Of a stretch of 12,578 nt of DNA, positions 7,168-12,578 are shown piece by piece. The position numbers and the translations under genes are program-made. Below the pieces are notes generated by a model, which made no database searches, was not told the origin of the DNA, and saw only the letters and a program-made list of their open reading frames with translations. Each line of letters begins with the position of its first letter. The first letter of the stretch is position 1. The DNA is from CAZNRY01 sp964575675 (GTDB lineage: Bacteria > Eisenbacteria > RBG-16-71-46 > CAIMUX01 > VGJL01): positions 1-12,578 of the forward strand of contig CAZNRY010000125.1 in NCBI GenBank assembly GCA_964575675.1, written 5' to 3'.

Positions 7168-7846
7168 GTTCGGGTCGCCTCCCAATCTGCACTGCGACGT
7201 TGATCAAGAGGACGAGGCAGAGCAGGAGGATGCCGAGCGCGATCGCGCGGGGGAAGTTCCCTTGTCCCGTCTCCAGCGCGATGGCCGTTGTGGCGGTGCG
7301 GGTCAGCCCCCGGATATTGCCTCCAAGCATGAGGGAGATCCCAATCTCCGATACGACGCGACCGAATCCAGTCATCACGGCCGTCGTGATTCCGGTACGC
7401 GTTTCCACGATGGTCTTCCAGAACGCTGCGAGCGGGGACGCTCCCAGCAAGAGAGCTTCCTCATAGACGGACCGGATGTTTGGTTGGAGAACGCCATGCA
7501 CGAGGGCCGTGATGAGCGGAACGATGAGGAGCGTCTGGCCGATCACGATTGCAGCAGGGGTGAAGAGTAGGTTCATGCGGCCCAGAGGGGAGTTACGGGC
7601 GATCCACGCGTAAACGAACAGCGCAACGATGACGGTGGGAACCGCAAGGGCGGTCTTGACGCACGCCAGCACAAACTGCTTCCCGCGAAACGACCGGGTG
7701 GCGAGGAGGAACCCCATGGGAAGCCCCACGGCGGAGGCGAGAAGAGTAGAGGTGATTGAAACCCGGAGCGTCGTTGCGACGATGGCCAGAAGCTCCCGGT
7801 CCAAATGGAGAATCGCCCACAGGGCCTCGCCAATGCCGTCGAGCAT
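7160..7846 (-). CDS. tupB: Tungstate ABC transporter permease
   Basis: A 228-residue integral membrane protein of the TupB type with five to six hydrophobic segments. The cytoplasmic coupling loop is seen as EEALLLGASPLAAFWKTIV, the EAA-like motif that contacts the ATPase, and is followed by GFGRVVSEIGISLMLGGNI, typical of TupB/ModB permeases. ATG 7846 begins MLDGIGEALWAI and gives normal family length. The longer frame upstream has a basic non-membrane leader that overlaps tupA and is unlikely. It starts 40 nt after the tupA stop and overlaps tupC by 8 nt. The ribosome binding site is poor (GGGAAG-like). Confidence 0.93.
   Translation of the reverse strand: MLDGIGEALWAILHLDRELLAIVATTLRVSITSTLLASAVGLPMGFLLATRSFRGKQFVLACVKTALAVPTVIVALFVYAWIARNSPLGRMNLLFTPAAIVIGQTLLIVPLITALVHGVLQPNIRSVYEEALLLGASPLAAFWKTIVETRTGITTAVMTGFGRVVSEIGISLMLGGNIRGLTRTATTAIALETGQGNFPRAIALGILLLCLVLLINVAVQIGRRPEHV
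7178..7183 (-). promoter_or_regulatory. Ribosome binding site choosing ATG 7167 for tupC
   Basis: GGGAGG on the minus strand inside the end of tupB, 10 nt before ATG 7167. The competing TTG 7185 starts just upstream of this site, so it cannot use it. Confidence 0.6.
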
Positions 7847-7886
7847 GGGGCTTACGACTCGCTTCCCGGAAGTGCCATCTCTGTGG

Positions 7887-8720
7887 CTATGGCCGATCCT
7901 CCTGCGTTTCCATCGGGAAGAACAGGGGCCGTCCCCCGACATGGAACGCTGCAATCCGCCCTTGTCCCTCAGGCGAACGAAGCCACTCGATCAGCCGTAG
8001 TGCGCCCTCATGGTTCCCCCCGGGACGGCGGCCGGGGGAGACGGCAATGATCGAATAGGGGTTCGCCAGAATGGGGTCGCCTTCGAGGAGGATAGAGAGG
8101 CTGGTCTTGTCACGGCGGGCGACGTAGGTTCCTCGATCCGAGAGGATGTATGCCTCCTTCTCGCTCGCGAGCATCAGGCAGGTTCCCATCCCTTGTCCGG
8201 CCTCGACATACCAGGGGCCCGCAGGCGCGACCCCCGCTTGTTTCCAGATCTGCCGCTCCCTCATGTGTGTCCCGGAGCCGTCCCCACGCGAGACGAATGC
8301 CATCCCCCGTGCGGCGATCCTGTTGAAAGCCTCGGCCGCGGTGGGGCTCCCCGAGACGGAAGCCGGATCCGTAGGAGGTCCGAGGATGACGAAGTCGCTG
8401 TACATCAGGGGAACCCTCGATACTCCGAAGCCGCGTCTTACGAATGCCTCCTCCGCCTCGGGATCATGGGTCAGGACGACATCGACATCCCCGTTTTCGC
8501 CGTACTTCAGGGCCACGCCCGAACCAACCGGGAGTTGATCGACATGGATGCCGGTCTCTCTCTCGAAGGCGGGTAGGAGTGAATCGAGAAGGCCCGAGTT
8601 CGCCGCGGAGGTCGTCGTCCCGAGGAGGACCCTCGAACTCGAAACTCCCAAGGGCGCCTCCCGGGGGCAAGCGCAGAGGAATGCGAGGATGAATACCGAA
8701 CGCGCGAGGCGAAACCACAT
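7887..8720 (-). CDS. tupA: Tungstate-binding lipoprotein of ABC transporter
   Basis: A 277-residue periplasmic binding protein. ATG 8720 follows GGAGGAG closely and gives a lipoprotein signal: basic start, hydrophobic FILAFL and a lipobox LCAC with Cys18 as the predicted lipidated residue. The mature part carries family landmarks: TTTS (35-38) in the oxyanion site, then GSGVALKYGENGDVDVVLTHDPEAEE, YSDFVILGPPTDP, FVSRGDGSGTH, WYVEAGQGMG and AYILSDRGTY. These match TupA, which binds tungstate much more tightly than molybdate, rather than ModA; specificity is inferred from family, not measured. It is the first gene of the tupABC-moaA operon and is transcribed away from fdhD. Confidence 0.95.
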   Translation of the reverse strand: MWFRLARSVFILAFLCACPREAPLGVSSSRVLLGTTTSAANSGLLDSLLPAFERETGIHVDQLPVGSGVALKYGENGDVDVVLTHDPEAEEAFVRRGFGVSRVPLMYSDFVILGPPTDPASVSGSPTAAEAFNRIAARGMAFVSRGDGSGTHMRERQIWKQAGVAPAGPWYVEAGQGMGTCLMLASEKEAYILSDRGTYVARRDKTSLSILLEGDPILANPYSIIAVSPGRRPGGNHEGALRLIEWLRSPEGQGRIAAFHVGGRPLFFPMETQEDRP

Positions 8721-8744
8721 AACTCCTCCGGGGCGGCCAACCGA

Positions 8745-8757
8745 ACATGAACCATGT
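8745..8757. promoter_or_regulatory. Palindrome ACATGAACCATGT in the tupA leader, candidate operator
   Basis: Five-base arms ACATG/CATGT around a 3-nt centre. It lies between the predicted tupA promoter and its ribosome binding site, where a repressor would act. The CATGAACC core recurs at the predicted promoter of the ModE-like gene (11462-11469, opposite orientation). Binding by that protein is inference. Confidence 0.35.
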
Positions 8758-8772
8758 GGGATCTGTGCCGTG

Positions 8773-8807
8773 CTTGACATAACAGCTTTCCGCCATATCC
8801 TGTCAAG
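8773..8807. promoter_or_regulatory. Facing sigma-70-like promoters built on inverted repeat CTTGACA-N21-TGTCAAG
   Basis: A perfect 7-bp inverted repeat puts a consensus -35 TTGACA on each strand. On the plus strand TTGACA (8774-8779) is followed after 16 nt by TATCCT (8796-8801), a fair -10, pointing to fdhD. On the minus strand TTGACA (8806-8801) points to tupA, but its -10 is weak (GTTATG at 17 nt or TATGTC at 19 nt). The repeat could also be an operator. Confidence 0.5.
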
Positions 8808-9027
8808 GGTGGAAGCGGCGGGCCGCATCGGACGACCAGACGGTGGTCGGAATCCGGGACAGGCGGGCGCCGGCTGCGTGTTCGACCGGTCTTGAGGATC
8901 TCGAGAGGCGGTTTACTCCGATGGCGCTGGAAGACCGACACCCTTGCTCCGATGACGATGTAGAGCCCGGCCACCCTCTCGACTCCAGTCCCATGGTTCA
9001 CCCCCGCCTCCCATCCCCGGGGGAATG

Positions 9028-9039
9028 GAACCGCGGTTC
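9028..9039. promoter_or_regulatory. Perfect 12-bp palindrome upstream of fdhD
   Basis: GAACCGCGGTTC is fully self-complementary and ends 46 nt before the fdhD start. The GCGGTTCA running out of it also occurs in the upstream region of the ModE-like gene (plus strand 11460-11467). Candidate operator only. Confidence 0.35.
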
Positions 9040-9085
9040 AGGCTCCGGTGGGGAATCCGGCCGGCAGGCCGAGGCGGCCGAACCC

Positions 9086-9883
9086 ATGGCCCGTCCGGTG
9101 ACAATCACAAGGATCACGAAGGGACGCCGGGAGCGGTGCGAGGACTGGGTCGTCCGCGAGGAGCGGCGCGACCTCTACCTCAACGGAGAGCGCCTCGTCG
9201 CGCTCGTCTGCCTGCCGAGCGATCTCGAGGCCTTCGTGGTCGGGTTTCTGGTGAACGAGGGGATCCTGGAGCAACCCTACCGCGTCGACCTGGCCATCGA
9301 CCCGGACGGCGGGCGGATCGACGTGCGCGGTAGCTTCGTGGATGGGGCGGTCCGGGACTTCTACCTCAAGAAGACCCTGACATCTGGATGCGGGAGCGGC
9401 GTGACGGGCCGCGACCTGAACGAACCGAGCCGCTGCCTGAAGGTGGACACCGATTTCGTCATTCGGAGGGAGACGATCTCCGCCTTCATGCGGGTCCTCA
9501 AGACGGAAGCTTCACTCTACCAGCTTACGGGGGGAGCCCACATCGCGGCCCTGGCGGACGACCAGGGCAAACTGCTGCTGGCAGCCGAAGACATCGGCCG
9601 TCACACGGCGGTTGATAAGGTCGTGGGGAAGGCGATCCTATCCGGGATTGACCCGGGTCGCTGTGTCCTCTTCTGCTCGGGAAGACTCTCATCAGAGATC
9701 ACGACAAAGGCGATCCATGCTCGTACGCCGGTTCTGGTCTCACGGGCAGCGCCGACCGATCTCTCGGTCCGCCTTGCCCGCCGCTTCCTTCTCAGCTTGG
9801 TCGGCTTCGCCAGGGGTGATCGCATGAATGTGTACTCCGTCCCGGAGAGAATCCTCGGGGGCGACTCCCAAATCAGTGTTTGA
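9086..9883 (+). CDS. fdhD: FdhD, sulfur carrier for formate dehydrogenase activation
   Basis: A 265-residue protein. FdhD takes sulfur from a cysteine desulfurase and transfers it to the Mo/W cofactor of formate dehydrogenase, without which the enzyme is inactive. Family landmarks are present: LPSDLEAFVVGFLVNEGIL, LTGGAHIAAL (148-156), AAEDIGRHTAVDKVVGKA (167-183), CSGRLSSEITTKAIHARTPVLVSRAAPTDL and GFARGDRMNVYS. In the mobile loop the usual CxxC is TSGCGSG, with Cys102 kept and the second Cys replaced by Gly105. ATG 9086 is chosen for family fit (MARPVTITRI); its ribosome binding site is weak (GAGGCGG). It is monocistronic, divergent from the tup-moaA operon and convergent with the cysteine desulfurase gene 46 nt away. 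Confidence 0.95.
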   Translation: MARPVTITRITKGRRERCEDWVVREERRDLYLNGERLVALVCLPSDLEAFVVGFLVNEGILEQPYRVDLAIDPDGGRIDVRGSFVDGAVRDFYLKKTLTSGCGSGVTGRDLNEPSRCLKVDTDFVIRRETISAFMRVLKTEASLYQLTGGAHIAALADDQGKLLLAAEDIGRHTAVDKVVGKAILSGIDPGRCVLFCSGRLSSEITTKAIHARTPVLVSRAAPTDLSVRLARRFLLSLVGFARGDRMNVYSVPERILGGDSQISV

Positions 9884-9929
9884 CGGCTCATCGGGCATCG
9901 CGGAAAGTGACTTCCTGAAGCCATCGTCA

Positions 9930-11066
9930 TTATTTGCCGCTAAGCTCTAGGACCGCCTCGACGATCCTCTTCGACGCCTCGGCGATCTCCTCCGGCGACG
10001 TGCGGACCCCGAGGGAGAATCGGACGGCCCCGCGGATGTACCCACCGGGGACCCGCATGGCCTGCAAGACGTGGGAGGAGTCGGTTGAACGGGCCTCGCA
10101 GGCGGCCCCGGTCGATGCGCTAACCCCCTTGAGGTCAAGTAGTTGCACGAGACTACTGCCCTCGATCCCCTCGAAGGCGATGCAGGAAGTATTCGCGATT
10201 CGATCGACCTCGGATCCGATCACGAGCGCCCCCTTCACATCGCGGAGGATCGCCTCTTCGAGACACGCGCGAAGGGGCGCCACGGTTTTCCCATACGTGG
10301 CGGCGCGCGCTGCCGCGAGTTGTGCCGCCTTGCCGAAGCCGACTGCGGCGGCGACGTTCTCCGTACCGGCCCGCAGACCGTCCTCCTGCGCCCCGCCGTG
10401 GAGGATTGGGAGGGGACGCGCCCCTCGCCGGCACCAGAGGGCGCCGATACCCTTCGGTCCGCCGATCTTGTGGGCGGAGAGCGTGAGGAGATCGACTCCG
10501 AGGTCACGGACGTCGACGGGCATCTTTCCCACGGCTTGAACGGCGTCGGTGTGGATGAGCGCTTCGCGCGAGTGGGCCTCGGCGGCGGCCTCTTGAACCG
10601 GCTGGATGCAGCCTGTTTCGTTGTTCGCGAGCATTAGGCTCACGATCGAGACGCGCGGACCGTCCAGCGCATTGCGCATGTCCATCACGTCGAGGACGCC
10701 CGATGATTCCATGGCCACGCGCCGCACGATGGCGCCGCGTTTCTCAAGGTCGGCCGCACATTCCAGAATCGACGGGTGCTCGATCGAGGAGACGACGAGG
10801 GCGCCTCCGTTGCGAAGCATCGTGCCCACGAGAGCCAGATTGTTGGCCTCGGTCCCGCCCGACACGAAGGAGATTTCCGTAGGCGTCGCCCCGATGAGTG
10901 CTGCAACGAACTCTCGAGCGGACTCCATCGCCTCGCGCGCGCGCCTCCCGGCAGCGTGCAGACTGGATGGGTTCCCCGGCAACTCGCGCAGCGCCGTCTC
11001 CATCGCTTCGCGGGCTTCGGTCTCGAGCGGGGTGGTTGCGTTCGAGTCGAGATCAATCCGACTCAT
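9930..11066 (-). CDS. Cysteine desulfurase (IscS/NifS family)
   Basis: A 378-residue class V aminotransferase-fold enzyme that takes sulfur from cysteine as a persulfide, using PLP. Visible landmarks are DSNATTPL at the start, SGGTEANNLAL (69-79), SSIEHPSI with His97, LANNETGCIQPV, HTDAVQAVGK, the PLP lysine Lys200 in SAHKIGGPKG, RAGTENV, and catalytic Cys323 in STGAACEARSTDSSHVL. The spacing from the Cys to the following helix equals that in IscS, while the usual EPS is DSS. ATG 11066 gives the family start and overlaps the end of the ModE-like gene by 14 nt, so the two are co-expressed. Convergent with fdhD, it is a good candidate sulfur donor to FdhD. A role in Fe-S cluster or selenium supply is not excluded; no IscU, SelD or ThiI lies nearby. 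Confidence 0.93.
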   Translation of the reverse strand: MSRIDLDSNATTPLETEAREAMETALRELPGNPSSLHAAGRRAREAMESAREFVAALIGATPTEISFVSGGTEANNLALVGTMLRNGGALVVSSIEHPSILECAADLEKRGAIVRRVAMESSGVLDVMDMRNALDGPRVSIVSLMLANNETGCIQPVQEAAAEAHSREALIHTDAVQAVGKMPVDVRDLGVDLLTLSAHKIGGPKGIGALWCRRGARPLPILHGGAQEDGLRAGTENVAAAVGFGKAAQLAAARAATYGKTVAPLRACLEEAILRDVKGALVIGSEVDRIANTSCIAFEGIEGSSLVQLLDLKGVSASTGAACEARSTDSSHVLQAMRVPGGYIRGAVRFSLGVRTSPEEIAEASKRIVEAVLELSGK

Positions 11067-11418
11067 GGTCCGCCAGGAGTGACTTGAGGTGTTCGTCAAA
11101 GGTGCGGTCAGAGGCCGAGTAGATCTCTCTCGCAGCCTCTTCGTACCGGTCAATGAGCGCCAGTCCCCGCGCGGTCAATCGGGAGCCTGCGGAAGGGCCG
11201 CGTCCGGCCTTTGACTCAACGAGCGGGAATCCCAGTCGTTTCTCCGAAAGGCGGAGTCTTCCCCAGAGCCCCCGATACGAAATGCCGAGTTGCTCTGAGG
11301 CCGCCTTGATCGAGCCGAACTCTCGAATCGCCTGGAGGATGCGGTGACGGCCGAGCCCGTAGAGGACCTTTCCGTCCGCGTCCTCGATCCAGAAGTTCGT
11401 CCGGATCCTCATGGCCAT
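11053..11418 (-). CDS. ModE-type winged-helix DNA-binding protein without metal-binding domain
   Basis: A 121-residue protein equal to the N-terminal DNA-binding half of ModE. The helix-turn-helix is HRILQAIREFGSIKAASEQLGISYRGLWGRL (about 25-55), followed by GFPLVES.AGRGPSAGSRLTARGLALIDRYEEA (64-95), the ModE wing and connecting helix. ModE proteins normally add two Mop domains that sense molybdate or tungstate; here the protein ends after about 25 more residues. ATG 11418 follows AGGAG by 4 nt; ATG 11412 is an alternative. It is the first gene of a two-gene unit with the desulfurase. It may regulate the tup, fdhD and formate dehydrogenase genes, either with another sensor or through the TOBE-bearing ATPase; this is inference. 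Confidence 0.88.
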   Translation of the reverse strand: MAMRIRTNFWIEDADGKVLYGLGRHRILQAIREFGSIKAASEQLGISYRGLWGRLRLSEKRLGFPLVESKAGRGPSAGSRLTARGLALIDRYEEAAREIYSASDRTFDEHLKSLLADHESD

Positions 11419-11466
11419 GGGTCTCCTTCCGTCCCCACACCGGGGTGCCCTGCATTCCTGCGGTTC

Positions 11467-11472
11467 ATGATA
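11467..11472 (-). promoter_or_regulatory. Candidate -10 box of the ModE-like/desulfurase operon
   Basis: TATCAT on the minus strand (5 of 6 to TATAAT), 48 nt before ATG 11418. No good -35 lies 16-18 nt upstream. The box abuts GAACC, making the CATGAACC also found in the tupA leader palindrome, which would suit autoregulation. Confidence 0.35.
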
Positions 11473-11615
11473 GCGCACGCGTCCGGGGAATGCCCCACCC
11501 GCCGGGGCTCCGCCCGGTTCGGTCAGAGGCGTTCTTCCGTCGCCCCGATCCCGATCAGAGCGATCCCTGCCGGATTCCCCTTGCCGCGCATGGGGGCCGT
11601 TCCTGATGTGCCAGC

Positions 11616-11668
11616 GGAGAGATGGCCGAGTGGTTGAAGGCGGCGGTCTCGAAAACTGCGCGTAGGGC
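11616..11668 (+). pseudogene. Truncated tRNA-Ser(CGA), 5' part only
   Basis: Acceptor 5' strand GGAGAGA (11616-11622), T8-G9, D-arm with GCC/GGC stem and a GAGTGGTTGAA loop, and an anticodon arm GCGGT-CTCGAAA-ACTGC (11643-11659) with anticodon CGA at 11650-11652, reading serine UCG. Resemblance to tRNA-Ser continues into the variable arm (GCGTAGGGCA), then stops. No T-arm that can pair and no TCTCTCC acceptor strand follow in the next 250 nt. A weak echo of a 3' half (TTCGAGTC then CCCACTCC, 11766-11785) cannot form a T-stem. The gene therefore looks broken and cannot give a normal tRNA; an intact serine tRNA must exist elsewhere. Confidence 0.75.
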
Positions 11669-11721
11669 AGATAACAGGTTGCGCCGGCGGTCCGCCGAAG
11701 AGATATTGCGGCAAGGTATTG

Positions 11722-11759
11722 GAAAGCGCCTCTTGGAGTTGCGGCTCCGGGGCGCTTTC
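11722..11759 (+). terminator. Terminator-like hairpin after the tRNA-Ser fragment
   Basis: GAAAGCGCC (11722-11730) pairs perfectly with GGCGCTTTC (11751-11759), with an inner GGAG/CTCC stem (11735-11738 and 11745-11748) and a TTGCGG loop. The plus strand then reads TAGCTTTT, a broken T-tract. This suits a plus-strand transcript such as the tRNA. The minus strand lacks a T-run, so it is a poorer terminator for the acyl-CoA dehydrogenase gene. Confidence 0.6.
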
Positions 11760-11805
11760 TAGCTTTTCGAGTCTTTCCCACTCCTTTCCGGGGATTTGCG
11801 GTCTG

Positions 11806-11827
11806 AAACCGTAGCAAAACCGTAGCA
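11806..11827 (+). repeat. Tandem 11-bp repeat, two perfect copies
   Basis: AAACCGTAGCA occurs twice head to tail. Short direct repeats beside a tRNA gene are seen at integrase arm-binding sites, but no integrase gene is present, so that reading is speculative. Confidence 0.7.
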
Positions 11828-11921
11828 GGCACTTCGGGCTGAAGAGTCCCGACTGGAGGGCCGGAAGGCGGCGGTGCAGAAGATCGCCGAGGATCCCGGG
11901 GACACAATGCAGGGCACGGCG

Positions 11922-12578
11922 CTAGCGAAACGCCTCGATCCCGGTGACCGACGCCCCCACGATCAACGTGTGGATGTCGTGGGTTCCCTCGTAGGTGATG
12001 ACCGACTCGAGGTTGTTCATGTGACGGCCCACCGGATACTCGGATGTGATGCCGTTGGCCCCGAGGATGTCACGCGCCATCCGCGCAATCTCGAGCGCCA
12101 TCGAGACATTGTTGCGCTTGGCCAGGGAAACCCGGTCGAAGCGCGCCTCGCCGCGCTCCTTCAGCCTTCCGAGCTGGATGGCGAGGAGCTGGGCCTTGGT
12201 GATCTCGGTCACCATGTGAGCGAGCTTCGCCTGCACAAGCTGGAAGCTGGCGATCGGCTTGCCGAACTGGATCCGTTCCTTGGCGTAGTTGAGCGCCGCG
12301 TCGTAGCATGCCATGGCCGCTCCGATGGCGCCCCAGGCGATACCGTACCGGGCCTGGTTCAGACATTGCAGCGGACACTTGAGCCCGTCGGCGCCGGGGA
12401 GCAGATTCTCCGCTGGGATCAGACAGTCATGGAAGACAAGCTCCGAGGTGATGGAGGCGCGCAGGGAGTATTTGTTGTGGATGATGGGCGCGCTGTATCC
12501 GGGCGTCCCCTTCTCCACGAGGAATCCCCGGATCCCCTCGCCCGTCCGCGCCCAGACCACCGCCACGTCGGCGATGGT
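11922..12578 (-). CDS. gcdH: Glutaryl-CoA dehydrogenase, C-terminal part
   Basis: Partial gene: the frame is open to the window end (12578) and stops at TAG 11924-11922, giving about 218 C-terminal residues of a roughly 390-residue FAD enzyme. Landmarks of the glutaryl-CoA dehydrogenase branch of acyl-CoA dehydrogenases are NKYSLRASITSELVFHDCLIP, LKCPLQCLNQARYGIAWGA, KERIQFGKPIASFQLVQAKLA, ARDILGANGITSEYPVGRHM and YEGTHDIHTLIVG, whose Glu is the catalytic base. The family oxidises and decarboxylates glutaryl-CoA to crotonyl-CoA in lysine, tryptophan and benzoyl-CoA breakdown; a non-decarboxylating relative cannot be ruled out from this half. No functional link to the formate dehydrogenase island is apparent. 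Confidence 0.92.
   Translation of the reverse strand, partial: TIADVAVVWARTGEGIRGFLVEKGTPGYSAPIIHNKYSLRASITSELVFHDCLIPAENLLPGADGLKCPLQCLNQARYGIAWGAIGAAMACYDAALNYAKERIQFGKPIASFQLVQAKLAHMVTEITKAQLLAIQLGRLKERGEARFDRVSLAKRNNVSMALEIARMARDILGANGITSEYPVGRHMNNLESVITYEGTHDIHTLIVGASVTGIEAFR

Larger units (their letters stand above)
8721..9085. other. Divergent control region between tupA and fdhD
   Basis: 365 nt with no gene. Apparent N-terminal extensions of fdhD through this region have no family similarity or ribosome binding site. It contains facing TTGACA boxes (8773-8807), the palindromes ACATG-AAC-CATGT (8745-8757) and GAACCGCGGTTC (9028-9039), and a CATGGTTCA at 8992-9000. The fdhD leader would be unusually long, about 280 nt, if it starts from the promoter at 8774. 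Confidence 0.6.
11419..11921. other. 503-nt non-coding stretch at the island edge
   Basis: No convincing protein gene on either strand. It contains the promoter side of the ModE-like gene (11419-11480), the 5' part of a tRNA-Ser gene (11616-11668), a 13-base dyad CGGCGG-T-CCGCCG (11685-11697), a terminator-like hairpin (11722-11759) and an 11-bp tandem repeat (11806-11827). It could be scar sequence from a lost mobile element, but no integrase or transposase remnant is recognisable. Confidence 0.55.

Noticed and set aside
8843..9085. N-terminal extension of FdhD by 81 residues
   Set aside because: Composition is unlike FdhD, no ribosome binding site, and family length is met from ATG 9086.
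11766..11790. Possible 3' half of the tRNA-Ser (TTCGAGTC followed by CCCACTCC)
   Set aside because: Flanking bases cannot form the T-stem and no sequence pairs with GGAGAGA; at best a decayed remnant.
11419..11907. Long N-terminal extension of the ModE-like protein
   Set aside because: It would read through the tRNA fragment and both hairpins; low-complexity Arg/Pro-rich sequence; ATG 11418 has a good ribosome binding site.
11826..11921. Plus-strand frame reading QALRAEESRLEGRKAAVQKIAED as a possible recombinase remnant
   Set aside because: Helical-looking but only about 30 codons before it enters the antisense of gcdH, with no start codon and no recognisable recombinase motif.

Overview
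This 12.6-kb, GC-rich window reads as a genomic island built around one enzyme: a membrane-associated, periplasm-facing formate dehydrogenase that uses tungsten or molybdenum. Almost everything needed to make it sits beside it. A porin with a signal peptide and a C-terminal Phe, and a lipoprotein metal-binding protein, point to a Gram-negative bacterium. I cannot place the phylum from sequence alone; a deltaproteobacterial-type anaerobe or a candidate phylum with similar lifestyle would fit.

Layout. (1) 1-4597, plus strand: the end of a formate dehydrogenase catalytic subunit (FdnG type), a four-cluster iron-sulfur subunit with a C-terminal membrane anchor, a HybB/NrfD-family integral membrane subunit, a membrane-anchored two-haem cytochrome c, and after 167 nt an outer-membrane porin. 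(2) 8720-4836, minus strand: a five-gene operon, tupA-tupB-tupC-moaA-small conserved protein, for tungstate (or molybdate) import and the first step of molybdopterin synthesis. It converges on the porin, with a long hairpin in between. (3) 8721-9085: a 365-nt divergent control region with facing TTGACA boxes and two palindromes. (4) 9086-9883, plus: fdhD, the sulfur carrier that activates formate dehydrogenases. (5) 11418-9930, minus: a short ModE-type DNA-binding protein whose gene overlaps a cysteine desulfurase gene by 14 nt. (6) 11419-11921: a non-coding stretch with the 5' part of a tRNA-Ser(CGA) gene that breaks off in the variable arm, a terminator-like hairpin and an 11-bp tandem repeat. 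(7) 12578-11922, minus: the C-terminal half of a glutaryl-CoA dehydrogenase, which looks unrelated to the island.

How it fits together (inference from known families): TupABC brings in the metal oxyanion, MoaA starts the pterin cofactor, the cysteine desulfurase supplies sulfur through FdhD to the catalytic subunit, and the ModE-like protein is the obvious candidate regulator. Electrons from periplasmic formate would pass through the Fe-S subunit to quinone in the HybB-like subunit and/or to the cytochrome c. The most notable points are the hydrogenase-2-like membrane module on a formate dehydrogenase, the FdhD that has only the first Cys of the usual CxxC, the regulator without a metal-binding domain coupled to a desulfurase, and the broken tRNA gene at the island's edge.
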